From Bacillota bacterium (GTDB lineage Bacteria; Bacillota; Clostridia; Oscillospirales; Acutalibacteraceae), in assembly GCA_023412715.1 (NCBI GenBank), contig JAEZCC010000004.1, forward strand, positions 1-64,000: 64,000 nucleotides of DNA, in the 5' to 3' direction. Both the position numbers and the translations under genes were made by a program. The notes below the pieces were generated by a model that was given only the letters and a program-made list of their open reading frames with translations, did not search any database and was not told the origin of the DNA. Shown piece after piece: positions 17,368 through 26,674 of this stretch. The first letter of the stretch is position 1. Each line of letters begins with the position of its first letter.

Positions 17368-17568
17368 TTGGATTATTCGGGCTTTACGGAATTTCCTTTT
17401 CCTTCCAGGCTTTCGTCGGACGGAGAAAAGGTCCGCAATTTTTTCATGGACCTTCCCGACAGCGAGCAGCTTGAGCTTCTGAACCGATCGCGTTCCTACG
17501 AAACCTTTTACCGCAACGTGACGAACCGGATGGGCGGCACGGCGGCGGCAAAACCCATGGCACAATAA
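17368..17568 (+). CDS. Small hypothetical protein, 66 aa
   Basis: I do not recognise it. The TTG start is preceded by GAGGTGG at good spacing and the frame ends just before a strong terminator, which supports real translation. The sequence is polar with an aromatic cluster (YSGFTEFPF) and a segment DLPDSEQLELLNRSRSYETF that looks helical. No cysteine pair or membrane segment is present. It could instead be untranslated sequence between the ABC gene and the terminator. Confidence 0.55.
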   Translation: MDYSGFTEFPFPSRLSSDGEKVRNFFMDLPDSEQLELLNRSRSYETFYRNVTNRMGGTAAAKPMAQ

Positions 17569-17570
17569 AA

Positions 17571-17603
17571 CAGGACCGGCGCGGTAACGCCGGTCCTGTT
17601 TTT
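17571..17603. terminator. Bidirectional terminator between the 66-aa frame and groEL
   Basis: CAGGACCGGCG and CGCCGGTCCTG form a perfect 11-bp stem, with TTTTT on the plus side and TTTTATTGT on the minus side. Confidence 0.88.
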
Positions 17604-17623
17604 GCTTTCTGGGAAACGGAAAA

Positions 17624-19258
<1,635 letters not shown>

Positions 19259-19289
19259 AAGTTTGATTCCTCCAAACGTTTATTTTAAA

Positions 19290-19574
19290 TTATTCGACAA
19301 CCGCAAGGATGTCGCTCTGACGGACAATCGTATATTCCCGGCCGTCAATTTTGACTTCCGTTCCGGAATATTTGCTCGTGATGACGCGGTCGCCCTTCTT
19401 GACATACATCTTGACCTCTTTGCCGTCGACGACTCCGCCGGGGCCGGCTTCCACAACGTCGGCAATCTGGGGCTTCTCTTTGGCGGAACCGGCGAGAATA
19501 ATGCCGCCCTTGGTGGTTTCTTCCGCTTCTTCCATCTTAATCAGGACCCTGTCCAGCAACGGTTTGACTGTCAT
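19290..19574 (-). CDS. groS: Co-chaperonin GroES (10 kDa)
   Basis: 94 aa, the heptameric lid of GroEL. The start MTVKPLLDRVLIK, the mobile-loop segment EETTKGGIILAG and the GDRVITSKYSGTEVK block are all present. AAGGAGGA precedes the ATG. The gene lies 34 nt downstream of a CIRCE operator. Confidence 0.98.
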   Translation of the reverse strand: MTVKPLLDRVLIKMEEAEETTKGGIILAGSAKEKPQIADVVEAGPGGVVDGKEVKMYVKKGDRVITSKYSGTEVKIDGREYTIVRQSDILAVVE

Positions 19575-19608
19575 AATATGTCCTCCTTAAAAATATTATT
19601 ATGATTTG

Positions 19609-19635
19609 TTAGCACTCAACATCCATGAGTGCTAA
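19609..19635. promoter_or_regulatory. CIRCE operator of groES-groEL
   Basis: TTAGCACTC-N9-GAGTGCTAA, a perfect match to the consensus bound by the heat-shock repressor HrcA. It lies just downstream of the groES promoter. hrcA itself is not in the window. Confidence 0.97.
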
Positions 19636-19640
19636 GATAT

Positions 19641-19669
19641 ATTTTAGCGGCAACCTTTGAAAAAATCAA
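19641..19669 (-). promoter_or_regulatory. Sigma-A promoter of groES-groEL
   Basis: Minus strand: TTGATT (19664-19669), 17 bp, TAAAAT (19641-19646). The CIRCE element begins 5 bp downstream, overlapping the transcription start. Confidence 0.85.
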
Positions 19670-19932
19670 GAGCTTTTTCAAGAAAAAACAGGATTTAATA
19701 ATTTTTTTACAAATTGCGGCGCAGTACCTGCGCAGTCAGGCCCCTCCGTTTTGTACGGCGGAAAATGCGGGCTTTGCTTGGCGGGAGAGTTTAAGGGCGG
19801 CTCCCGGCGGACCGGGTCCGCACGCAAGTCCTGCATATAGCCGGTCGAGAGCGTGCGCGGGGCGAACCTTTGAGACGATCTTTTCCGTAAAACCACAGCC
19901 GTAGGCCCGCACGGTGCTATGCGCCCGCCTGT
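19670..19932. other. Gap without a recognisable gene
   Basis: This stretch separates the groES promoter from the end of the diacylglycerol-kinase-like gene. It holds two short perfect hairpins (GCGCAG-TAC-CTGCGC and CCCGG-CGGA-CCGGG) but neither has a T-run. The 72-codon minus-strand frame here has no ribosome-binding site or family likeness. It may be decayed sequence. Confidence 0.5.
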
Positions 19933-20652
19933 CTATGGGACCAGAAACCGCACGGCCCCCGGCGCCACCTCGAACGACATGCGTTCCGCCACGCTGCATT
20001 CGCCGTCCATGTTTTCCGCCGTCGGGCCCGCCGCTTCGATCTCCATCTTTTTGCCGCGGCAGAAGGTCAGAATGCCGTCGAATGCTTTCGAGTGCAGATG
20101 CTTTCCCTCTTTGTAGAGCTGTACCAGCTTCGGGATGCGGTAAAAGGCCGGCTTCCGGATCAGGATGAAATCCAGCAGGCCGTCGTCGGGGACGGCTTCC
20201 GGCGCGCCGCAGTATCCCCCGCCGTAATAGCGCCCGCAGCCGGCCACGGCCATTAAAAAGCAGCCGGCGTACGTTTTCTCGCCGTCTATCGTGACGGTCA
20301 TCTCGCTGCCGATGCGGCCCAGAAGCGTTTTCACCAGCCCCAGGTTGTAGGCGGCCGGCCCGCTGAGGAACCGGATGCGCTTCAGCTTTTCCACCTCCAA
20401 GGGGATTTTCGCGTCCATGCCGACCGTGCAAAGATTGACGGCGTACCGGCCGCCCGAGTGAATCATGTCGACGGTCCTGGAGGGCGCGCCGATCTGTTTT
20501 TCAGGGGACAGAAAATCTTTTTCTTCCCCGAATGTTTTGATATAGTCGTTTCCGGAACCGCACGGAAAAATACCAAGCTCCCCGTTTTTTCTGCCAATCA
20601 TTCCCGCGGCGGGATTCACAATCAGAACATAGCGCAAAAACTCCATCCCCAA
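19933..20652 (-). pseudogene. Diacylglycerol kinase (DagK/YegS)-like protein with an internal deletion of the catalytic loop
   Basis: 239 aa against about 290-310 for the family of lipid kinases that phosphorylate diacylglycerol. The N-terminal strand LRYVLIVNPAAG and the later GIFPCGSGNDYIKTFG motif are present, as is a complete C-terminal domain ending FEVAPGAVRFLVP. The roughly 60 residues that should lie between them, including the GGDGT nucleotide-binding motif, are missing: only about 15 residues separate NPAAG from GSGND. The frame is preserved. I infer an inactive product or a decaying gene. The start is TTG 20652 or ATG 20646, with no good ribosome-binding site. It follows the rRNA methyltransferase gene by a few bases. 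Confidence 0.75.
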
Positions 20653-20658
20653 TCGAGC

Positions 20659-21792
20659 TTATTCGCGGCCCTCTTTAAAGTACATGTAATACTGGCATCG
20701 GATCATGCCGTTGTAAAGCTTTCTGCGGCGCGCCGCCTTTCTGCCGAAGCACTCCTCGAACGTATCGTCCGGGCTGATGACGGAATAGCTCCAGCCCCTG
20801 CGGGGCCGGAACACGCGGCCCATCGTGCGGTACAGTTGCTCCGCGCCGTGCAGGTCAAGCAGGCGCTCCCCGTAGGGCGGGTTGCAGATGACGCAACCGT
20901 ACTCCCCTTCCCCGCGGAAATCCGCGACGTCGCGGCACTGCGCGCCGACGCAGCCGGAAACGCCCGCCTTCGCCGCGTTCTCCAGCGTCAGCGAGACGGC
21001 CGCGGGGTCGATATCGTACCCCTGTGCATGGAACGGCACGTCGTCCTTCTGAAGACTGCGGGCCCGCTCACGCTCGGCTTTCCACACGGACGCGGGCACG
21101 TTCTCCCATTTTTCCGCGGAAAAGCGCCGGCCGGCGCCTGGTGCGGCGCCGCGGGCAAGCAGGGCGGCCTCAATCAACAGCGTACCGGAGCCGCAGAACG
21201 GGTCGATGAAATTCGCGTCGTGCCGCACATGCGAAAAATACGCCATGGCCGCCGCGAGCGTCTCCCGGATGGGGGCTTCCGCGGCGTTGGCGCGGTAGCC
21301 GCGCTTGTGCAGGCCGGGGCCCGACGTGTCGATCATGACGGAGGCCTGATCCTTCAGAATCAGGAACTGAATCTGCCGCGGCGCACCGGTTTCTTCGAAC
21401 CAGTTCAGGGAATATTTTTCTTTCAGGTGCTCGACGACCGCCTTTTTCACAATCGCCTGGCAGTCCGGGACGCTGGCGAGGCGGGAATCCAGGCAGGATC
21501 CTTTCACGGGGAACGCGTCCTTTTTGCCGATCCAGCGCTCCCACGGCAGCGAACGGACCCCCTGGAACAGCTCTTCGAAGCTGCGCGCCGGGAAAGACGC
21601 CATCTGCACCAGCACCCGTTCCCCGAAGCGGCTGCACAGGTTGGCCCGCGCCAGCATTCCGGGGGAACCGGAAAACACGACCCTCCCGTTGAGGGGAGTG
21701 ACATTCTGCGCGCCCATTCTGCGCAGCTCTTCGGCAAGCGGCCCCTCCAGCCCGAACAGGCAGGGAACGGTCAGATCAAACTCGTGGTTCAT
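20659..21792 (-). CDS. THUMP-domain class I SAM-dependent RNA methyltransferase (RlmL/YpsC family)
   Basis: 377 aa. An N-terminal ferredoxin-like/THUMP region (about 1-165) for RNA binding precedes a Rossmann methyltransferase domain with the SAM loop DPFCGSGTLLIEAA and the N6-adenine/N2-guanine catalytic motif NPPYGERL. Family members methylate guanine in 23S rRNA; the exact position is not certain here. It starts about 65 nt after the HPF stop, past a hairpin terminator. Confidence 0.9.
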   Translation of the reverse strand: MNHEFDLTVPCLFGLEGPLAEELRRMGAQNVTPLNGRVVFSGSPGMLARANLCSRFGERVLVQMASFPARSFEELFQGVRSLPWERWIGKKDAFPVKGSCLDSRLASVPDCQAIVKKAVVEHLKEKYSLNWFEETGAPRQIQFLILKDQASVMIDTSGPGLHKRGYRANAAEAPIRETLAAAMAYFSHVRHDANFIDPFCGSGTLLIEAALLARGAAPGAGRRFSAEKWENVPASVWKAERERARSLQKDDVPFHAQGYDIDPAAVSLTLENAAKAGVSGCVGAQCRDVADFRGEGEYGCVICNPPYGERLLDLHGAEQLYRTMGRVFRPRRGWSYSVISPDDTFEECFGRKAARRRKLYNGMIRCQYYMYFKEGRE

Positions 21793-21815
21793 ACTGTTTT
21801 TTCTCCATAAAATCA

Positions 21816-21848
21816 GGGGCTGCGGTACCGCGCAGCCCCACTTTTTTT
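21816..21848. terminator. Hairpin between hpf and the rRNA methyltransferase gene
   Basis: GGGGCTGCG and CGCAGCCCC form a strong stem around a short loop. On the plus side it is followed by a run of seven T. On the minus side, the direction of hpf, it is followed only by TGATTTTATGG. It may act as an attenuator rather than a full stop for hpf transcription. Confidence 0.6.
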
Positions 21849-21857
21849 AAAAAAAGG

Positions 21858-22400
21858 CTAGTCTTCCTCTTCGTCCGGCTCCAGAAGGCCGTAATCGCCG
21901 TTTTTCCGGTGATAGACGACGTTGATTTCGCCGCTGTCCTGATTGCGGAACATGAAGAACTGGTGCCCGATCAGATTCATCTGCAGGACGGCTTCTTCCA
22001 GGCTCATGGGCTTCACGTTGAAATGCTTTGTGCGGACAATGCGGTAGGCGTCTTCGCCGTGTTCCTCCGCGTTCCTGCCGTCCGCGAAAATATCCTCAAT
22101 CCCGCTGGAACGGAGCCGTTTGCCGAGCCGGGTCTTATTGCGGCGGATCTGCCCCCCGAGCGCATCGATCACTTCGTCCAGCGCGTCGTTCATTTCGTCT
22201 TCCGTCGATTCCGCACGGTACATCATCCCGCGGGAAGAGATCGTGATTTCAACCGTCTGGCGGTTGCGTTCAAGCGTAACGACGACTTTTGCCTGCGCAT
22301 CCTCGTCAAAAATGCGGTCAAACCGGGAAAGCTTTCTTTCAGCCAGCTGCTTGAAATTGTCTTTCAGACCGACCTTGCGCCCAATGATCGTTGTTCTCAT
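21858..22400 (-). CDS. hpf: Long-form ribosome hibernation promoting factor
   Basis: 180 aa. An N-terminal S30AE/RaiA domain (about 1-105) binds the 30S decoding region. A linker and a C-terminal dimerisation domain (about 125-180, FNVKPMSLEEAVLQMNLIGH) allow 100S ribosome dimers to form. The length and C-terminal domain identify the long form. It has its own extended -10 promoter and a dyad in the leader. AAGGAGTT precedes the ATG. Confidence 0.95.
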   Translation of the reverse strand: MRTTIIGRKVGLKDNFKQLAERKLSRFDRIFDEDAQAKVVVTLERNRQTVEITISSRGMMYRAESTEDEMNDALDEVIDALGGQIRRNKTRLGKRLRSSGIEDIFADGRNAEEHGEDAYRIVRTKHFNVKPMSLEEAVLQMNLIGHQFFMFRNQDSGEINVVYHRKNGDYGLLEPDEEED

Positions 22401-22424
22401 GTTTCCAACTCCTTTTCCTCAATC

Positions 22425-22450
22425 TTCCGGAAGAACCAAGTCTTCCGGAA
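22425..22450. promoter_or_regulatory. Perfect dyad in the hpf leader
   Basis: TTCCGGAAGA (22425-22434), a 6-nt spacer, then TCTTCCGGAA (22441-22450): a perfect 10-bp inverted repeat between the -10 box and the ribosome-binding site. It may be an operator or an RNA hairpin; the regulator is unknown. Confidence 0.6.
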
Positions 22451-22460
22451 CTGTGGCTAC

Positions 22461-22489
22461 AGTATACCACATTTGCGGCCGGTTGAAAA
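22461..22489 (-). promoter_or_regulatory. Sigma-A promoter of hpf
   Basis: Minus strand: TTTTCA (22484-22489), 17 bp, TATACT (22461-22466) preceded by TGG (extended -10). Confidence 0.75.
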
Positions 22490-22518
22490 CATTTCAGGCC
22501 GTTTCGCCGAAAAAGCGC

Positions 22519-23361
22519 CTACAGGACCGCGGACGCGTGCCTTGTGACATGGCACCCCACGTTGACGGCGACGGGCAGCCCGGCAATGTGCGTGGGCGCC
22601 TGCTCGATATTGACGGCGAGTGCGGTCGTGGAGCCACCGAAGCCCTGCGGCCCCACGTTCAGCCGGTTGACCCGTTCCAGCATCCGCTGTTCCAGCCCGG
22701 CGTAGAACGGGTCGCGATTCCGTTCGGAAACAGAGCGGCAGAGCGCCGTCTTGGCCAGCAGGGCACACTGTTCGAAATCCCCGCCGATGCCGACGCCCAG
22801 CACGACGGGCGGGCACGGGTTGCCTCCCGCAATTTGGACAGTCTCCGCCGCAAAGGCGATGATGTCCTCTTCCCCGGCGGCGGGCGTGAACATGCGGATG
22901 CGGCTCATATTCTCGCTGCCGAAGCCCTTCGGCGCGACTGTCAGCTTCAGCCGGTTGCCGGGCACGATGCGCGTATGCAGCACGGCCGGGGTGTTGTCGC
23001 CCGTGTTCCCGCGGCGGATGGGATCGGCGACGACGGAGCAGCGCAGCAGCCCATCCAGATATCCCCTGCGCACGCCTTCGTTGACCGCGTCTTCGAACGA
23101 CCCGCCGGTCAGGTGGATCTCCTGCCCGACCTCGGCGAAGACGACCGCCATGCCGGTATCCTGGCAGACGGGCAGGCTGAATTCGCGCGCGGCGTCCATA
23201 TTGGCGCCGAGGTCGGCGAGAATCGAGCGGCCGGTCGGCGAAGTCTCCGTCTTCTCCGCAGAGCGGATGGACTGCTCCAGATCCTTCGGCAGTTCGCGGT
23301 TGGACTCGATGCACAGGCGTCGGATTTCATCCGTCACCTGCCGGACATCAATCTCTCTCAT
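22519..23361 (-). CDS. Class I fumarate hydratase/tartrate dehydratase alpha subunit
   Basis: 280 aa, matching the separate alpha subunit of the two-subunit oxygen-sensitive [4Fe-4S] hydratase. The motif LPVCQDTGMAVVFAEVG carries the first cluster Cys, and further cysteines occur in NPCPPVVLGVGIGG and FEQCALL. The reaction is fumarate/malate or tartrate interconversion. The beta subunit gene that normally follows is absent: after the stop comes only the hpf promoter. The ATG overlaps the stop of the upstream amidohydrolase gene by 4 nt, so the two are translationally coupled. Confidence 0.9.
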   Translation of the reverse strand: MREIDVRQVTDEIRRLCIESNRELPKDLEQSIRSAEKTETSPTGRSILADLGANMDAAREFSLPVCQDTGMAVVFAEVGQEIHLTGGSFEDAVNEGVRRGYLDGLLRCSVVADPIRRGNTGDNTPAVLHTRIVPGNRLKLTVAPKGFGSENMSRIRMFTPAAGEEDIIAFAAETVQIAGGNPCPPVVLGVGIGGDFEQCALLAKTALCRSVSERNRDPFYAGLEQRMLERVNRLNVGPQGFGGSTTALAVNIEQAPTHIAGLPVAVNVGCHVTRHASAVL

Positions 23362-24527
23362 GACGGCAGCGCCCCCGATACGACTTTTCCGTTTACGAAC
23401 ACCAGCTCCGGTTTGGCCTCAAGCGACAGGGGGTCGCCGCGGAACACGGCGAGGTCGGCGTCCTTGCCGGGTGCGATGGACCCGACGCGCGAGTCGAGGC
23501 CGCAGATTCTGGCCGGGTTGACGGTGATGGCCTTCAGGGCGTCTTCATGGTCCATGCCCTCCCGCACCGCAAGCGCGGCGCAGAGCCGCAGGTACTGGAT
23601 GGGCGTGACGGGGTGGTCGGTGACGATTGCGGTGAGAATCCCGCTGCGCGCCAGAACGCCCGGGCAGGCGGGCGTCTGGTTTTTCAGTTCCGGCTTGCTC
23701 CGGTCCGCGAAGAACGGGCCGGAAAGGACGCGCGTATTTTCACGCTTCAGCTCTTCCGTAATCAGGTGCCCCTCCGTGCCGTGGACGATGACATAATCCA
23801 GGCCAAATTCTTTCGCAATCCGAATCGCCGTAAAGATATCGTCGGCACGGTGCGCATGGAAATGCACCTCGATTTCCCGTTTGAGGGCGGGAATCAGCGC
23901 CTCGCATTTCATGTTGTATTCCGGCGGATCGGCGTCCTTGTCCGTGCGGGCGCGCTCGAGGTTCTGCAGATAGCGGCGCGCTTTGAAAAGCTCCTCGCGG
24001 ATCAGCGCCGCCGTCGCCATGCGGGTGGAAGGGGCCTCGTTTTTCCCGTGATACACGGTCTTCGGGTTTTCCCCGAGGGCCATCTTGATGGCCAGCGGGG
24101 CTTTGAGCACCATGTCGTCGATGCGTCGCCCGCTGGTCTTCATGGCCAGCATCTGCCCGCCGATGGGGTTCGCGCTCCCGGGGCCGGTGACGACGGTCGT
24201 CACGCCGGACGCGGCCGCGTCTTCAAAGCAGCGGTCGAGCGGGTTGACCGCGTCGACGGCGCGCAGCTGCGGCGTGACGGGGTCCGTCTCTTCGTTGCCG
24301 TCGTCGCCCTCGAACGTGAGCGAGTCCTCCCACATGCCGATGTGGGTATGCGCGTCGATGAAGCCGGGGTAAACGTCCGCGCCGCCCAGGTCGGCGATCT
24401 GTTCTCCCGGATCTTTTCTGGGCTCTCCCCCGCCGGCTTCGCTTATGGTTGTCCCCTGTATGCGCAGAAAGCCGTCGGGGATAACGCGGCCCTCCATCGT
24501 GTGAATGTTCGCGTGACAAATCAGCAT
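23358..24527 (-). CDS. Amidohydrolase family metal-dependent hydrolase
   Basis: 389 aa. It has the composite fold of imidazolonepropionase/dihydroorotase-like hydrolases: an N-terminal beta domain, the metal motif IDAHTHIGMWED, a His-rich segment EVHFHAHRADD, an HGTEGH segment, the catalytic Asp in AIVTDHPV, and the C-terminal GSIAPGKDADLAVFRGDP. The substrate is not clear from sequence. ATG 24527 has GGAGGAATCGTCC upstream; the frame is open further but without a site. First gene of a pair with the fumarase alpha subunit, which suggests joint breakdown of a cyclic amide or related metabolite (weak inference). Confidence 0.87.
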   Translation of the reverse strand: MLICHANIHTMEGRVIPDGFLRIQGTTISEAGGGEPRKDPGEQIADLGGADVYPGFIDAHTHIGMWEDSLTFEGDDGNEETDPVTPQLRAVDAVNPLDRCFEDAAASGVTTVVTGPGSANPIGGQMLAMKTSGRRIDDMVLKAPLAIKMALGENPKTVYHGKNEAPSTRMATAALIREELFKARRYLQNLERARTDKDADPPEYNMKCEALIPALKREIEVHFHAHRADDIFTAIRIAKEFGLDYVIVHGTEGHLITEELKRENTRVLSGPFFADRSKPELKNQTPACPGVLARSGILTAIVTDHPVTPIQYLRLCAALAVREGMDHEDALKAITVNPARICGLDSRVGSIAPGKDADLAVFRGDPLSLEAKPELVFVNGKVVSGALPS

Positions 24528-24605
24528 GGACGATTCCTCCAAAAGATGCTTTACCGGGCCGGGAGCCGCGGGACCTGCGTGCCGCACAAGGCCGGCCTTT
24601 CCAAT

Positions 24606-24631
24606 AAAAAAGCGGAGTGAAACCACTCCGC
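24606..24631 (-). terminator. Terminator after the S1-domain gene
   Basis: GCGGAGTG and CACTCCGC (24612-24619/24624-24631) form a perfect 8-bp stem around a 4-nt loop, followed on the minus strand by TTTTTT. It ends the yab cluster transcript. Confidence 0.9.
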
Positions 24632-24659
24632 AGGTACGTTCCGCAAAACAGCCGGGCCG

Positions 24660-25112
24660 TCATTTTGCCTGATTGGAGCCCCGTTTGGAAAATCCGCCGC
24701 GCTTTGCTTCCATGCAGCGCTTCAGGTCAGACATCTTCTCGTCGCTTGTCTGCTTGAACTTCGTCATCATATCCTCGAAACTGGCCGGTTCGCTGCGGCG
24801 CCCGGGCTGCCACTCAAAGTTCCCGGGCCTTCCGGCCGAGCGCGGCGACGAAGGCCTTCCCCCGCCGGCGCGCGGCGCTTCGTTGACCCGCTTGATTGAA
24901 AGGCTGACTTTTCCATCCGGGCTGATGCTCAGAATCTTGACCTTGACCACCTGGTTTTCCGTTACAAAGTCATGGATCTCCTTTACGAAAGTCGGCGCGA
25001 TTTCAGAAATATGAACCATGCCCGTTTTGCCGCCGGGCAGTTCCACAAACGCTCCGAATTTCGTAATGCCTGTGACTTTCCCTTCCAGGACCGTACCAAC
25101 CTCAAGCTGCAT
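24660..25112 (-). CDS. yabR: S1 RNA-binding domain protein (YabR-like)
   Basis: 150 aa. One S1 domain at residues 1-73 (VGTVLEGKVTGITKFGAFVEL ending KVSLSIKRV) is followed by a basic Arg/Gly/Ser-rich tail. The position directly after YabQ/DivIC matches B. subtilis yabR. Family members bind RNA or ribosomes; a precise role is not established here. Confidence 0.88.
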   Translation of the reverse strand: MQLEVGTVLEGKVTGITKFGAFVELPGGKTGMVHISEIAPTFVKEIHDFVTENQVVKVKILSISPDGKVSLSIKRVNEAPRAGGGRPSSPRSAGRPGNFEWQPGRRSEPASFEDMMTKFKQTSDEKMSDLKRCMEAKRGGFSKRGSNQAK

Positions 25113-25144
25113 AAATAAGTATTTTCCTCCTTAGTCAGAGCTGT

Positions 25145-25969
25145 TTATTTTCCGGCGATATTTACGAAAATCCTCTCGCCGGGTTTCGCATAGTCAAGCC
25201 CTTCGCGGGCGGCCCTTTCCATATATTCGCTGTTGCCGTTTTTCCCGGTGGTAACCGCATTCTGCAGATCGTCGTTCTGGATTTCCTGAATCTGTATCTG
25301 CTGCTTTACCTCGGCAAGCTGCTGCTTCTTCTGAGCGATAGAAACCTGCTGATTGACCAGCAGCACAACGGCATAAACCGTAAAAGCGAAAATGGCGATC
25401 CGAAGGAGAATACTGCTGCGGCGCTTTTTTCCTTTGATGACTTTCATTTTCCGGCGTGCCTTCCTATGTTTTGCATTCCGTTTCCGAACCCTAGCCTCAT
25501 TACGTCGATTATACACTATTGCCGCACGATGTTTCAAGCGTTTTTTCCCATTTTGCATATGTTTTTTCACAAAAGCCGCCTGCCGGACCACATTTTTTTG
25601 CAATTTTAATCCAACGCGGTGCAGCGCCGCGGAGGCGGGATCAAAAACATGCCGGTACAAAAAATGCGCAAGCTTCCGGAAAAGCGTCACCACGACGGTC
25701 CCCGCCGTGAAATGCCAGGCAAACCAGCCGAGCAGCTCGCCGGCGAGCAAATAGAGCCGCAGTTCCCCCCCGCTCACCCCCAGAAGGACGAGAAAAGTGA
25801 CGACGGACGCGGCCAGCATGTAAAAAAAGTCCTGAAAAAAGACGGTATGCTTTTCCGAACGGAACAAGGCACGCCATATCCTCAGTACATCATAGAGCGC
25901 ACTGAGAACGGCGCCCAGAATGAAAAACACCAGCACCCCAAACAACTGAGCGGAAAGGTTCGCCGACAC
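25145..25969 (-). CDS. Spore cortex protein YabQ joined in one frame to division protein DivIC/FtsB
   Basis: 274 aa. Residues 1-174 look like YabQ: three membrane helices (about 6-28, 43-65, 71-95), then a very basic cytosolic stretch. YabQ is needed for the spore cortex. Residues 175-274 look like DivIC/FtsB: KKRRSSILLRIAIFAF, one membrane helix (about 186-206), then a coiled coil (IAQKKQQLAEVKQQIQI) that pairs with FtsL at the septum. In B. subtilis these are neighbouring genes. No stop codon separates them here. An in-frame ATG at 25447 with AGGAAGG 11 nt upstream could also yield DivIC alone. The topology (basic linker inside, coiled coil outside) fits both products. Confidence 0.82.
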   Translation of the reverse strand: MSANLSAQLFGVLVFFILGAVLSALYDVLRIWRALFRSEKHTVFFQDFFYMLAASVVTFLVLLGVSGGELRLYLLAGELLGWFAWHFTAGTVVVTLFRKLAHFLYRHVFDPASAALHRVGLKLQKNVVRQAAFVKKHMQNGKKRLKHRAAIVYNRRNEARVRKRNAKHRKARRKMKVIKGKKRRSSILLRIAIFAFTVYAVVLLVNQQVSIAQKKQQLAEVKQQIQIQEIQNDDLQNAVTTGKNGNSEYMERAAREGLDYAKPGERIFVNIAGK

Positions 25970-25984
25970 CGCTTTCCACTCCCC

Positions 25985-26260
25985 TTATTTGAACAATTTG
26001 GAAAACACTCCTCCCGACCCGCGCGGCTCCGCGTAGGTCATGGAAGCGATCTCCCCGCTGAGCGTCAGCTCGCCGCTTTCGATATTCAGTTTTTCAATGT
26101 GGAGCTTTTCGCCGTGTATCACCAGGTCGCCGAGGTCGGTCCGGGCAACGACCGTCTGATCGTCGAAGCTGTCGACATTCGACACCCCGGTCGCCGTCAG
26201 GGACCTGCGGTTCTCAAGTATCAGGTTGTGCGGCACTTTCACCGCTTTCTGCTCTGCCAA
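25985..26260 (-). CDS. yabP: Sporulation protein YabP
   Basis: 91 aa, the normal size of YabP. The sequence runs NLILENRRSLTATGVSNVDS, then the strand-rich GDLVIHGEKLHIEKLNIESG and LTLSGEIASMTYAE. YabP works with YabQ in forming the spore cortex. It starts 15 nt upstream of yabQ and lies just after the S4-domain gene, as in B. subtilis. Confidence 0.93.
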   Translation of the reverse strand: MAEQKAVKVPHNLILENRRSLTATGVSNVDSFDDQTVVARTDLGDLVIHGEKLHIEKLNIESGELTLSGEIASMTYAEPRGSGGVFSKLFK

Positions 26261-26322
26261 AAAAATCCCTCCCGCACACCGGTTTCCTAAGCCATTAGTA
26301 TGCGGAAGGGAAGAAACATATA

Positions 26323-26583
26323 CTACCGGTCGTCCGGACCCTCGGAAAGAATTTGGTACAGCGCCGGCGCGTCTTCTTTATTGGCGAACTCGCTGACCCC
26401 GGCCACCTTCACGCGCAGGCTGCGCGCGCCGAGGCCGATGTCGATAACGTCGCCGGGCTTTACCTCGCAGGACGCCCGCGCAACTTTGCCGTTGACCATG
26501 ACGCGCCCCGCGTCGCACGCCTCGTTCGCCACGGTGCGGCGTTTGATCAGCCTGGAAATTTTCAGGTATTTGTCCAGTCTCAT
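26323..26583 (-). CDS. rqcP: S4-domain RNA-binding protein RqcP (YabO/HslR family)
   Basis: 86 aa, essentially one S4 domain: MRLDKYLKISRLIKRRTVANE, then GRVMVNGKVARASCEVKPGD. RqcP acts with RqcH in ribosome-associated quality control, helping add C-terminal alanine tails to stalled peptides. Its position before yabP matches B. subtilis yabO, which supports the assignment. Confidence 0.92.
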   Translation of the reverse strand: MRLDKYLKISRLIKRRTVANEACDAGRVMVNGKVARASCEVKPGDVIDIGLGARSLRVKVAGVSEFANKEDAPALYQILSEGPDDR

Positions 26584-26674
26584 GCCGTCATTTCTCCGTT
26601 ATTCCATTTTTAAAACAATACAGCAAAGGCCGCGGCAAATTCTGCCGCAGCCTTTGAAACAGCGAGGGTACAGC

